Assembly (NCBI RefSeq): GCF_001039355.2
Contig: NW_019774637.1
Location: forward strand, 206,927 to 270,926
DNA: 64,000 nucleotides
Source: Lingula anatina
Lineage: Eukaryota; Brachiopoda; Lingulata; Lingulida; Lingulidae
Direction of reading: 5' to 3'
Shown here: in pieces, positions 50,701 through 60,683 of the stretch
Layout of the letters: every line of letters begins with the position of its first letter
Numbering within the stretch: the stretch's first letter is position 1
Notes under the pieces: model-generated
Databases searched by the model: none
Told to the model about the DNA's origin: nothing
What the model saw: only the letters and a program-made list of their open reading frames with translations
Position numbers and translations under genes: made by a program

Positions 50701-53700
50701 AAATTGGTCCATAACTTTTTCTGTAATGTTGCTAACAGACGGACAGACAGACAAACTAATGGAACCAAAAACATAACCTCCTTGGCGGAGGTAATTAATC
50801 TGTGGCTTTGCAACCTCCACAGTATTCAGACTACAGCTGATTGTGACAGAGAAGCCAGGGTTGTTCCAAGCCATTGTGTTTGTAGTATGCGACGTACAGT
50901 AATGACTCGGTCCTTTCACTAGGTAAAATTATTTATCTTTCAGAAACAAATTTGGAATCATTAAAATTGATATTTCTGTGTAGCATTTTGGCTGTTTTAC
51001 TGTATTGTATTGAACTATAGCCTGCTTTGGGGATTTTATGCTTCCATTGCATGGTAATCTTCTAATTTTAAGAAGTTATGACTTAAACTAAAATAAAATA
51101 TCTGTAAAATTAATTTTCCCATTGAAAAATTCAAGTCATTACCGTTGTCTGTTGGGGTTTTTTCACATTACAAGGTACAATTTCATGCAAGAGTCTTACA
51201 CTCTTTTGTTATTCATTGCATTCTTAATTCCTGATAAACAATGAAATTATAATTATATCAGTTAAAGACCTGAAATGGCCCATGTTCATCTTACATCTTT
51301 ACTTAGAGTCTAATTTGTTATGAAAGATTCTTTTCCAAGTTGATCTGTAACTGTGTTTTAATATCCAAATAGGCGTTGCTTAAAGGAATCTTTTTTCATA
51401 AAATTGAAAGAAAAAGACCAAAAAGTGTGCCATAAGTTTATTTAGATACAACTTAGAGTCATGAGTGAGTACATCTGTTTGTTTTCTCGGTGAAAAAAAT
51501 ATGCCTGGCAGGGGGAATGGTACCTTTGATGCCTACTTTACTGATCATTAAAGTTGTTTTGGTAGCTTGCTTCCATCTATAGTTATCATCTTTAATGTGG
51601 GAATCTTGCATTGTCCTTGTTTTCAATTCCAGTGGCCCAGGTATATGAAAACATGACGAGACCACAGTTGGAATGCTGATTAGCCAGTCCTGTTTTGTTG
51701 AAAAATTGCCTGTGTAGAAAATTAGAGAATGGGTCAGATTGCACATGGGTTCTTCTTAGCTTTTAATTGTGAAAAAACAGAAAGAAGTGTTTTAGATCAT
51801 GTCAGTTAAGAAATGGCAAAAAAAATGTGTGATAATTTCTGTATTGCAATATGGTGCTGGATGTATAATTTGACATGATCAGAATTTGGCATTGGTTTTT
51901 TCATTTGGTTTCCAGTTATTGCAGTTATTCTTCAGATTGGCATCTATTTTTTTATTAAATCATTTGACATATACTTTCTGCACAGCCTGTATTTTGCTCA
52001 GAGCACCTGTTGGCTTGGTTATAGTGGACCAGAATAATCTTGACATCGTCCATAGGGGTCACTTTTGTCTTTTATTAACAGACCAAATCTGAGGAAACAA
52101 TAGATAAAACTTGTTTTAGGGAGAGAATTATTATCAGTGTAATTGCAACCGACTGTTTCACATTTTTGAGATTTTATTCTAGAGTCCAGAAAGATATAAG
52201 GAAATGACCAATTAAGGTCATTTTAAACCTAACTCCACCAAGTGTTCACCCTGTCACCATTATGTGAATAAAAAGATACAAAGTTCTTACTATTCAGACC
52301 TATCTAAGCATGTCATAAAACTTATTATTCCTCTAACCCCCTCCCACATAAGATAAAATCAACAGTGACACTAGCCCTCGTAATTGATTACATGAAGTGG
52401 GAATGGTTTCTTATTTTGAGGATATTGTTCTAGAAAATAAGACTTGCACAGTCTGATGGGTCCATATCGTTCACGTTATTCCCTCCCTCACAGCGTCACT
52501 GGTTTGGATCAAAGAGGCATTCTTTTCCCGCTTCCTTCTCATCTGGCAGAAATCAGGATTATCTGACAGAATTTCTTCAATGATGAACTGTTTTGAGGGC
52601 TTGTTATGTCTAACTTCGAGTAACTTCAGCGATTGTCTTAAGAATACGAACATGCAATTTTGCACACATCTGAAACATTGTTTATGGGAGAGTGGTGGTT
52701 TAGTTGACCATGCCGGAATTGCCATCATCTCCATATGGCAAAAATCAGAAGGCTTTACACCGGAATAATCCAACTGTGATTCATGACAGTACTAGTTCAT
52801 TTAACTATTCTCTTGTCAATGGTTTGATAGAAGGGTGGAGGATTTGCTCATAAAAAGCAGGAAAAGAAAGACAGCTGCCCTGCCTTTATTTTGCAGAGGT
52901 CATTTGTGAAGAACTGCTAGTTTTTTTCCTGCTTCTGTGAAACTTGAAAAATTGTGATTGCTCTTTGGCAGAAAAAAAATACTCATTATATCTTAAAATA
53001 AATGTAATAACTGTGAAGTGAATAAAAAATGTAGAACCAAAAAATCCCATTATTAACCTTTCATCAGATCATATAGTTTATGGTAATGAAAGAGGTAGTT
53101 CAGGCATTGATCTTAATTGTTCCAATACCTGTATCATCATCATCATCATCGTCGTTGTCTGAAAATTCCTTGCTAAAGCAACAATAATCCCCAGGGTATA
53201 GCATTTATCAATAAATTTGACTTGTAGTCACTGAAACATGTGCCCAACAACAAGCCAGTATGTACATCATCAATTTTAGGAAAATTAATGCAGTAAATGT
53301 GTACCATTGATAACACATAAGAATTTGCCATTTTCGTAAGGTTTTAAGGTTGATCTTTTATCACATTGTTATTGCTGATTATGTCACATTTTGGTGAGTG
53401 ATTTCACTCAATATGGATCTGTTTTATCCTATCTGCACCTGCTGCTAATTACCATGTAGCATGCCCATATCAACATTTTCTTTGTGTATCAATGTTTATG
53501 AATGGTTTGGAAAGCTGAAAAAGGAATAACATTGTTGTTTTAAATATGTTATTGTAAAATTTCATAGTTTGGATGTATGAAATGATGTTTAAATGCAAAT
53601 GAAGCAATAGAGTATGTAAGACTACTAGTGTTTGCAGTATATTTCATTTTATCATGTAATAGATGCAGTGACAGTATTTCTGTGTTGACAGCAGCACTCC

Positions 53701-55246
53701 TGACACAGTCAACATCTTTATGCCACAGAATTGTTATAAATCAAGTGTCAGACTGTAATTGGGGGAGGGGTCCAAGAGGGACACATTTGCCCGTTCTCTC
53801 CTCCTCTTGCCAAGATTTGGAGGCACAGAACCGCTCCCACCCTGAGCCCTACACATCTTAGTAAAATTGTTCTCATCCACTCTTTCAAATTTTCATTCTT
53901 TGTGCCCCCTACCCCCCCCCCCCCCTGCACCATTGCAAAATCTAAGGTCACCCCGTGGGTGTGTCTGCTTATAAATTTTATTGAACATGGAAGAGTTTCA
54001 GGTTATAGAATTTTCAAAGTGATTTTTTGCCATGAAGTGAAGGGGTGGTGCATGTTTCACTATAACTTTATCTGCAGGCAGGCATTTATATGTCAGTAAG
54101 TACAAACACCTACCAAGACTTGGTCTGTTTGTCTTTTTTCCCCTGTCTATCAGATCCAGAACCAGTTTGTGCACTTCTTTATTTGATATTTTAGGAGCAG
54201 ATTTTCTGTCATGGGTGGTTCATTAAAAGGTCAGCAAACTTCAAAATTCCTGGGATTGAAGCCCCCAGTCCAGGTGAAGACTTTGACTTGGGGTCAGTTT
54301 GTAGCCACTTAGTAGGAATTCCTGGGGTGACGCGAGTGCAAGTGTCAGTGCCTTGTTCCTTTCCTTGTGTTGTATGCAGAGGAGAAACAATGAAATTACT
54401 TTTCCAAGTAGTCCAGTCTTTTTTTTTTTTACTATTTAACTGATAAAATGTTCTGCCTTTGGAATGTTTTTTTTACTTATAATTAATTATTTTTTATAAT
54501 AAGTTGTAATAATTATAAGATAAAAAACAGATCAAACCAATGCTAAAATGCAATACTAAGATTTAAATTTTTTTTTTTTACAAAATTAGGTCTCTTTTTA
54601 GAATGGATTCTTTTTGAAGTCTGTTTTATCATCTAGATATGTAAAAGGTGTGTGTGCATGTGCCTATGGTAGAGATACCAGTGCTTGCTTCCTTTTGGCT
54701 ACAACAAATTCTGGTTTTGAAATAGAGAAAGAGAAAAAAATATCTCACCTGTCACCTTTGTTTAACACCAAGAGAACACAAATAGCATCTAATAAAGTAA
54801 TTTTGTCTGCGACTCCTCTATACCTCTAACTACCTCCTAAGATGTATTCTTTGGTGGGAAGTTAAAGAAAATGAAGTTTCATTTTTAGCTCCTGGTGGCC
54901 CCTGATTTGTTTGAGGTTCACTGAAAACAGGTTGACTCTTTGATATTTAGGGGTTCCTTTCTAGAGAAAATAAATGGAGAAACTTAACTTTGAGGCTAAT
55001 GAAAAATACACTGATTATCTGATGATGAGAGTTTTCTTTTCAACTTATTTAATGGGTATTTCATTACATTGAGCATCCAAGCCAGATAAAAGTAACTGGA
55101 CTTTAGGTGCCCACTGCACAAACTTCTGGGAGAGAAGATTAGTTGACCCTTTAATCTGTTTTTTGATTCTTTTTCACCTTTGAGTAGCAGTGAATGTATG
55201 AGACACAATTTCAATCTTTCGAGCTTATCTTGCTCGTTGAGCATGT
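36721..55246 (-). CDS. Candidate multi-exon minus-strand gene, unidentified
   Basis: Speculative model from AG/GT borders, open frame and phase. Possible exons in transcript order: 55178-55246 (phase 1 to 1), 52492-52669 (2 to 0), 51524-51689 (0 to 1), 50815-50918 (1 to 0), 49769-49838 (2 to 0), 49423-49518 (0 to 0), 47809-47905 (2 to 0), 46767-46857 (0 to 1), 43148-43190 or its copy 39336-39378 (1 to 2), terminal 40498-40777 or its copy 36721-37005 (phase 2, stop TAG). Neighbours join in phase except 55178 to 52492, 50815 to 49769 and 49423 to 47809, where exons would be missing. The terminal exon would encode 92 residues (LQQMSEFMNEHI...LTKVA); between copies it has an in-frame 3-base indel, but copy A has a +2 change in a T run. 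I recognise no family. Chance ORFs of this size occur in AT-rich DNA. Confidence 0.25.
37567..37741. mobile_element. PIF/Harbinger-like MITE, 175 bp, copy A
   Basis: Ends GGCCACATTCAGAACAGTGG and the inverse of GGTCGCATTCAGAACAGTGG, about 30-bp terminal inverted repeats containing GGACTAGCTAGTCC. TTA follows on the right (37742-37744); the left side is TTG here but TTA in copy B. It abuts the next element and shares its TTA. Confidence 0.8.
37745..38538. mobile_element. Outer MITE, interrupted by a second element, copy A
   Basis: Terminal inverted repeats GGCTCTGTTCACAACTACC and the inverse of GGATGTGTTCACAACCAAG, flanked by TTA (37742-37744 and 38539-38541). Without the inner insertion it would be about 240 bp. 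Inner parts CTCAAATATGG and its inverse also pair. Confidence 0.75.
37899..38451. mobile_element. Inner MITE (553 bp) nested in the outer one, copy A
   Basis: Perfect 17-bp terminal inverted repeats TACCCCATTCACACTAC, flanked on both sides by TAA (37896-37898 and 38452-38454). GTGTGAACGCAA occurs twice inside. No transposase ORF recognised. Confidence 0.85.
40223..40223. other. Single-N assembly join
   Basis: Copy A of the duplicated block stops here after GCAGAGCAGACAAC and copy B starts at the next base with the same sequence as 36447. Confidence 0.85.
40224..44969. repeat. Duplicated block, copy B, extending further right
   Basis: Repeats 36447-40222 and continues past the point where copy A stops (GCAGAGCAGACACCTGGTCC) up to a poly(G) run at the N gap. 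It contains MITE copies at 41378-41552, 41556-42349 and 41709-42262 with the same ends as in copy A. The nested insertion is shared, so it predates the split of the two copies. Confidence 0.85.
41709..42262. mobile_element. Inner nested MITE, copy B
   Basis: Same terminal inverted repeats TACCCCATTCACACTAC and TAA flanks as 37899-38451. Interior differences are mainly single substitutions (for example GCGCATGCGC against GCGTATGCAC). Confidence 0.8.
44970..45393. other. Assembly gap (424 N)
   Basis: Run of N next to a poly(G) tract. Sequence resuming at 45394 repeats copy B from about 43691, so the gap joins overlapping rather than adjacent contigs. Confidence 0.95.
45394..46670. repeat. Duplicated block, copy C (partial)
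   Basis: Third copy of sequence present at about 43691-44969 (and its first part at about 39847-40220). It runs through the same poly(G), here a little shorter and sequenced through, into unique DNA at GAGAGGAGGGC. Probably the true continuation of the locus. Confidence 0.85.
47548..47737 (+). repeat. Compound (TG)n array with periodic TATATATGTTG
   Basis: TG tracts interrupted four times by GTATATATGTTG at irregular spacing, giving a higher-order pattern. Potential Z-DNA former. Long ORFs here are repeat translations (Val-Cys, His-Thr), not genes. Confidence 0.95.
48496..48602 (+). repeat. Imperfect (TG)n microsatellite
   Basis: TG repeats broken by TTTGTGTA and GTTGTATG units; about 107 bp. 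Confidence 0.95.
49984..50259. mobile_element. Palindromic MITE of about 276 bp
   Basis: Arms pair over most of their length: GTGCAATCAGTGTAAT and ATTACACTGATTGCAC, CATGCCTCCT and AGGAGGCATG, GCATTCAGAT and ATCTGAATGC. The right end GCACCC is followed by TAA (50260-50262), suggesting a TTA/TAA-type element; the left tip has decayed. Confidence 0.75.
50546..50794. repeat. Interspersed repeat with CCTCCGCCAAGG inverted ends
   Basis: Begins GACCTCCGCCAAGG and ends CCTTGGCGGAGGT, an inverted pair. In between are ATCACCACCAAATCTAATCA, CATAACTTTTTCTGTAATGTTGC and the AGACGGACAGACAGACAAAC run. From memory this matches a repeat seen in many marine invertebrate and fish genomes; I cannot name its class with certainty. 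Confidence 0.65.
52670..55177. other. AT-rich region without a supported gene
   Basis: Only simple features: a short CAT-type run near 53133-53155, homopolymer C at about 53911-53926 and T-rich tracts near 54419 and 54571. The best-looking frames are short and lack splice sites. It would be intron of the candidate minus-strand gene if that is real. Confidence 0.4.
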
Positions 55247-55562
55247 CTGCAAATGAAATTATGATTTTCTCTTCTGTTTTTTTTTTTAATATTAGATTAA
55301 TTATTTGATTTAACTTAGATTTAATTATCAATTTAAACTATTTGTGAGAGTGTGTGGTATTTTCATCTAAATCCATGTCATTTTATTCTTTTACACAAAT
55401 TGATGTCTAATAATTCTGAAATTTCTGAAATTTTCTGTTTCTGTTTGAATTTTCTGACCTTACTTTCAAAAGAGACCATCAATGAAACAAATACAAAGAC
55501 AATTTAGTAAGAGTAACTTTTCAGAGACACTCTCAAGGCCCATTAACACACACACACGCACA

Positions 55563-55626
55563 CACATAATAGGCTGTCATCAAGAGGTATATATATATAT
55601 ATATCTTGATGCCACCCTATTATGCA
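55563..55626. repeat. Hairpin with (TA)n loop
   Basis: CATAATAGGCTGTCATCAAG and CTTGATGCCACCCTATTATG are imperfect inverse copies around a TATATA core, so the strand can fold into a stem of about 25 bp. Preceded by a short CA repeat (55549-55566). Confidence 0.7.
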
Positions 55627-56308
55627 AAACCTTCTAGTTAAGCAAAGTAAACCACAGGCGGCAAATGTAATCTAGCTGTTCTCTCTCTCCTGGTGACGAC
55701 ACACGATCAGTTTTAGAGAAAAATAGTAAATACAGCACAGGCCCATAGCCATCAATTTCAAGAGGGGGGGTTCTTTTTCTGAAAAAGTGCTCCTTTTCCC
55801 ATAAAAACTTCATGCACCTAGATCAAATTTTACCCATAGGGGACATTTTCCCAGCAAAAGGAGTGATACTTTCAACCCCTCCCCCTCAACTCCCCCTGGA
55901 TATGGAGCTGCAGCAGGTGCCTATGGCAAGCCCATCTTGGTCTGAGGAAATCAAAGCACTGATGTAACATGAAGGTTCGGACTAACTTGAATGTGAATAC
56001 ACCTTAATTGGGCAAAAGTTTCCACTTTAAAATCATTATATGCTTTGAAAGATAATATAATCTTATTAATCAATCAGGTAAGTACATAGTGAATAATAGT
56101 ATTTGGTAAAATTGCTCGGTCTGGTTGAGAAAACTAAATCACAAATCCTGAAGCTCATCTTGTAGTTTTTCATCAAATAAATGGAAATTTGCTTTAGTTA
56201 TTATTTTTTTCATTTTCTTTAACCACTGTAAATTATCTTTAGCCTTTGGCAAGAATTTGATATGCTAGCATTAGGCTAGGCTTGTCCCTCTTCTCTCTCT
56301 CTGTCCCC

Positions 56309-56333
56309 NNNNNNNNNNNNNNNNNNNNNNNNN
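56309..56333. other. Assembly gap (25 N)
   Basis: Short N run after a CT-rich stretch. The flanks are not duplicates of each other. Confidence 0.95.
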
Positions 56334-58111
56334 CCCATAAATCCCTTTGTGATTTTTTTGCATTTTGGCCATGATTTTTTTTTGTTGAAGAGAAAAAAAT
56401 TATATTAATTAATAAGACACCATTTTCATATCTATCAGCTGTTCTAGAAAATGCTGTTGGCTCAGGGTATTTACATGTACTGTGCAAGGCTAATTGTTAT
56501 AATTTACAAGTACATAAATCTACCCCTAGCATATTTTAAATTCCCTTGCAGCTTGGTTTGAACTCCAGAACCAGGGCTTGTTATTCTGTAATCAATCTAA
56601 TGAAGCTTACACTTAATGTGTATTTGATATATATGAACAAGATTAGATAATATTTTCAAACGGTAAACTTGTGCCTGGGTCTCGTAGCCAAGAATAAAGT
56701 GGTATAAGAGGGCTCCTAGTCTGTGCTGAGACGAAAAATAAGATGAAAGAGACCGATTAGAATGGAAAAGCTAATTATTCAATCAACAGTGGAACTGATA
56801 ACAGTCTGAAATGAGAGAAATAAATTGAGAAAATAAAGTCAGATGCCTGGCTGAGTTAAACATACTATGTCTCAGCCTCTTGTTTCTTCCAACGGCTGTC
56901 CAGACTAATGGCTGACCAGTTGACCAGGCGTACCAGATGTAAAAACTGACCCTTGCCATCTTGCTGTCACTGCTACTTTCTCTGGACAAATTGTTGGTTA
57001 GATAATCACTGTTTGGACTGTAATATTCCCTTGTTTGACTAATTTTGGGAGACCAGGCAGTCAAATAACCTTTGTTTTTATTTTTTTATTTTTTTCCTTT
57101 CTTTCTTTCTTTTTTTTCTTTTTTTTTTTTTTACAGACTATTGTCCTGAAGTGTGGGTGAGATAATAAATGAGATTATTCCTTGCTTGGATTCTTACAAA
57201 CTCTGTCACAGCAAAGAATGAACAGTCACGAAAATCCTCAGCTTGCATTGACATAGACTTTTCTCGTGCTTATTTTTTTCTAAAAAAAGAGAGAGAGAGA
57301 TCACATTGGTCAGTGAACAATATTTAAATTTATACACACTGTAATATATTGTACCTGCTTTGCGTGGACAAAAAGTTTTAGTAATAAATAAATAAATAAA
57401 CTCTTAACTTGGACCCATCATACATAATGCATGTGCTTTAAGTTGGCTACTGTTGAAACAATAACAGGCCCTGTAATTGTCCCTTTTTCTAACAAATTTA
57501 AAAACAGACTTTTAAACAGAAAACCTTTCTTGTGTCATAGTCTATAAGTTTAGCCTTTCTCTGTCGCTTTTTCTGGCTTAATCTGAAAAAGGATTTAAAA
57601 AACAGAGTAGCTCAAAACGCCCCTGTTCCTCCGTCTGTATGTCTGTCATCCCCAGTTTTTGCAGACAAACTGTTGGTCAAGTAAACGTCTGTTTGAGATG
57701 CTCAGTTGTGACAAGTTAGCTGCCATGTCATGCTCTCCTAGTGGATTGCAGTGATTGTGGTGAGTTTACTGGTTTCTTCCAATTACTGGAGACAACAGCA
57801 GGTAATGTCTGTACAAGTGTTCTGGCGAGTTTGTCTGGGGCTGTATAAACTGTACACATGTGTTGGATGGGTGGAAACATGGATGGGGATTATGGTGGAT
57901 TGGTTTGAGATCTGTTTTGTTGATGTTCAATAAGTGTGTCTGTTGTATAAGTGGTTGATACTTATCTAATTTTCCTCTTTTTGTTTTTGCTTGTTTCCTT
58001 TTGTTTCTCTCTCTCTCTCTCTTTCACAAACACACACACACACACATGCGTGCATACACGTTACACTAGCACGCATGCATCTGCATATACACGTGCATGT
58101 ATCCATGCATA

Positions 58112-58112
58112 A

Positions 58113-58162
<50 letters not shown>
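58112..58162 (+). repeat. (CA)n microsatellite
   Basis: Uninterrupted CA run of about 50 bp; a shorter CA run is at about 58027-58046. Confidence 0.95.
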
Positions 58163-58164
<2 letters not shown>

Positions 58165-58375
58165 TTCACCACTGACTAACTCTATTCCATTTATGAGAGG
58201 AATTCTCTAAGCCCCTACCATAAGTAGAATTACCCAAAGATTGCCTGTGTTATGATGATGCTAAAAGGGGTGAACTTATTATCCTTAATTAATGAATAAG
58301 GCTAATTGGTTGAGGTTGGCTTTGGTTAGAGGCCTAGAGGCACATCAGACAGTGTTGAATTAGCACTACAGGTAC

Positions 58376-58377
<2 letters not shown>

Positions 58378-58432
<55 letters not shown>
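58378..58432 (+). repeat. (TA)n microsatellite
   Basis: Near-perfect AT dinucleotide run of about 55 bp, self-complementary and likely to extrude or pause polymerases. Confidence 0.95.
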
Positions 58433-58821
58433 TTTGTACATGTATCATATCATGTAACTGCACACAGTATACATTACAGCAGAGGTTTTACTGAGTAAAA
58501 AGAAACAGCACAAGAACAAAACCACATTTCTTTCATTTTATCCCCATTAGATTACAATTTATCTCTATTGTGAATTAATTTGAATTGATAACAGATTTTT
58601 TGTTCTTATGCTACACAGGCGCATAAGTCTGGTTTTGTGAAGGTGAATGAATACTAAGATTAGTTATTGCAGGTGGAATACTATGTGAGCGTAAAAGCAT
58701 GAGACAGTATTACAGGGTGTAGTAAAATGAGTGCTGAGTTTCTTTACAGAGGAAGCAATTTGTTTACCAATAATAGTACATAAAAAGAGTCTTTGAATAG
58801 AGGTAGTATTATATACTCTAG

Positions 58822-58935
58822 GTGATTGACAGCCAGGCCCCACCCCTTTGGTCTCCAGATTTGATGCCTTTCTTGTGATTGGTCAGTGAAGTGGACAGCA
58901 GGTTTTGATTGGTCAAGTCTCTTTTCATGGTATTC
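58822..58935 (+). promoter_or_regulatory. Candidate promoter with two CCAAT boxes and a CACCC box
   Basis: Two reversed CCAAT boxes (GTGATTGGTCAG about 58877, TTGATTGGTCAAG about 58909) lie 32 bases apart, with a CCCCACCCC GC-like box about 58839 upstream. Paired GATTGG sites about three helical turns apart are typical of NF-Y promoters. About 0.5 kb downstream is the ATG of the signal-peptide-like exon. No TATA box seen. Confidence 0.4.
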
Positions 58936-58984
58936 TCAAAATGCACACTAGACCACCTCTGCTTTAACAAATGTGTTCATTCAT

Positions 58985-60683
58985 TGAATGGTTGGAGTGA
59001 GTGGTGTGTGTGGATATCTACACTGTGGGCAGCCAACTAGTGTCTGTGAGAGAACAAGCAGAAGAGAAAAAGTTACTCTCCAAATATTGGAAATTTTGCA
59101 AGCATCAGTACTGCAAGAGCTGACGGATAAGAGAAGAATAAGATATTAAAAGGCTTGATTTATTTTGCTGATCATGGATGTTGTCTGAAGACAATTTTTA
59201 TCATTATTTGCTTATTTTTGTAAGCTGATACGAGAATCTTTGTGGCATCCTTGAAACTGAGCAGAGCAGGATCACCCTCTAAAATATGGATATCAGACTT
59301 TGAGTGTTGCAACTTTCTATGGCAACTTTATTATTTGTTTTGCCTTGATCAGTTCTGTTGTCTCAAATGGCTGGACTTCTTCTTTGAAGAAATTGACATA
59401 GAAGAAAAAGACAAGGGAAAGAAAATTGAAAAGAAAATAAAATGAGCTCCCTGATTTGGTTGCCTGGAGTGCTGCAGAGATGCAGGAGATTTGGTTTAAC
59501 GCTTTTCTGGATCTGCTGGCTTTTGCAAACCTGTTTCAATGTTAGTATTACAACTTATCTGAAGAAGGTGTCTTTGGATATCTCAACAACTTCAATATCT
59601 ATATATATATTGCTGAGATGGAATTTTGTTACAATTATTTTTTTTTTTTTATTTCTCTAACCAAAAGTTCTGAAACTTTGTGTTGGTAAATGCCTATTGC
59701 CATTGATTGGTCCTTATGTCATTTGAATTGCATTAGTTGAAAATTATTTACAATTTCCATCATGAAGTGTTTTGTTTCCAGCAGCTGAAGGTTGATGTTC
59801 TGAGAAAAAGAACACTTAAAATGCTTAGCTTGTATTTGTTTCATGAAGTGTTTAATGTTCGCAAAAGGAGGTTTTTGAAATCAAAAGTAGTTTTTTCCAA
59901 ATATTTATAAATTGCACAATTTTACAAGAGCTCTTCCATTGAACAAGCTCTTTAGTGGAGGCTTTCTGTTGGCTGCTAGCAGCAATTGTAATGTAGACGC
60001 CTTTCAACCCTAGCGAACAAATCCCGCCTGAGTGAGAAAAAGCTCCACAGTGGAAAGTGTGAATTTCACACATTGTTTCTATGTAGTAATGGAATAGGAC
60101 AAAAGAAAATTACATTTGGTCGCTTTTAGTGTAAGTTTGGCGCAGGGTTACCAGAGCAGGCACCCCATCCATATAAGAAGTTTTAGCAAATTTCTATACA
60201 TAGTACACTCATTGTGACAGCTTGGCTTGGGGCGCACTCAAGGAGCTCCTTCAGGGGTGGACTGTAGGACCCTGATACGATATTTCTATTCTTTTTATAG
60301 GCGTAATTTTGCAATAAGTCTTGATCAGCAGACTTTTAAAGCATCTGGCGATTGGCTGTAAGGGCCTTGATACAAGATAGCCATTGTTTTTGTAGTTTCT
60401 TTTACTGCTGCTGATAACAGTATTTCGTCTTGTTTTTACACTGGGTTTTAGTTTTCAATTAGCACATGGATAATTAGGCTTTATTTAAACTTTCAGCTTG
60501 ATGGGATGAGGAGTCCTGATACATTGTAAATGTTTTTGTAGGTTTGTCTTCCACTGGAAATGTATCTGATGCAACTTTTGTTCTTTTTTTCCTTTTAGCA
60601 TGTCGTCATTGGTTTCGAGGTCCCGCATGTGGAAGTGGCCAAGTTCTTACAGCAGAGCACACACTGGAGCCATACGATACAAG
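58985..60683 (+). CDS. Candidate 5' end of an unidentified secreted/membrane protein gene
   Basis: Exon 1 has a probable 5' UTR and ATG at 59442, coding to 59540 (33 codons) before a donor AAT|GTTAGT. The peptide MSSLIWLPGVLQRCRRFGLT continues into LFWICWLLQTCFN: a basic stretch followed by a hydrophobic core, as in a signal peptide. Exon 2, 60599-60683, has a strong polypyrimidine tract and TTTTAG acceptor, GC content well above the surroundings and donor ACAAG|GTAGAT. Joined in phase 0 it reads HVVIGFEVPHVEVAKFLQQS and on; the other two frames are also open, so the frame is not certain. A 67-codon upstream ORF (59242-59445) overlaps the ATG. The gene would continue right of the window. Family not recognised. 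Confidence 0.35.

Larger units (their letters stand above)
56334..58790. other. Non-coding region with simple repeats
   Basis: No gene seen. It contains a long T-rich/CT-rich tract (57068-57133), a short GA run near 57290, TAAA repeats at about 57386-57400, a short (CT)n at 58010-58022 and the arrays listed separately. TTTTTTTTTACAG|ACT...|GTGAGA at 57127-57160 could be a 20-base plus-strand exon, but I do not call it. Confidence 0.4.

Noticed and set aside
56783-57064. 93-codon minus-strand ORF
   Set aside because: No ATG at its start, and the only upstream AG is preceded by an A-rich stretch, not a polypyrimidine tract.
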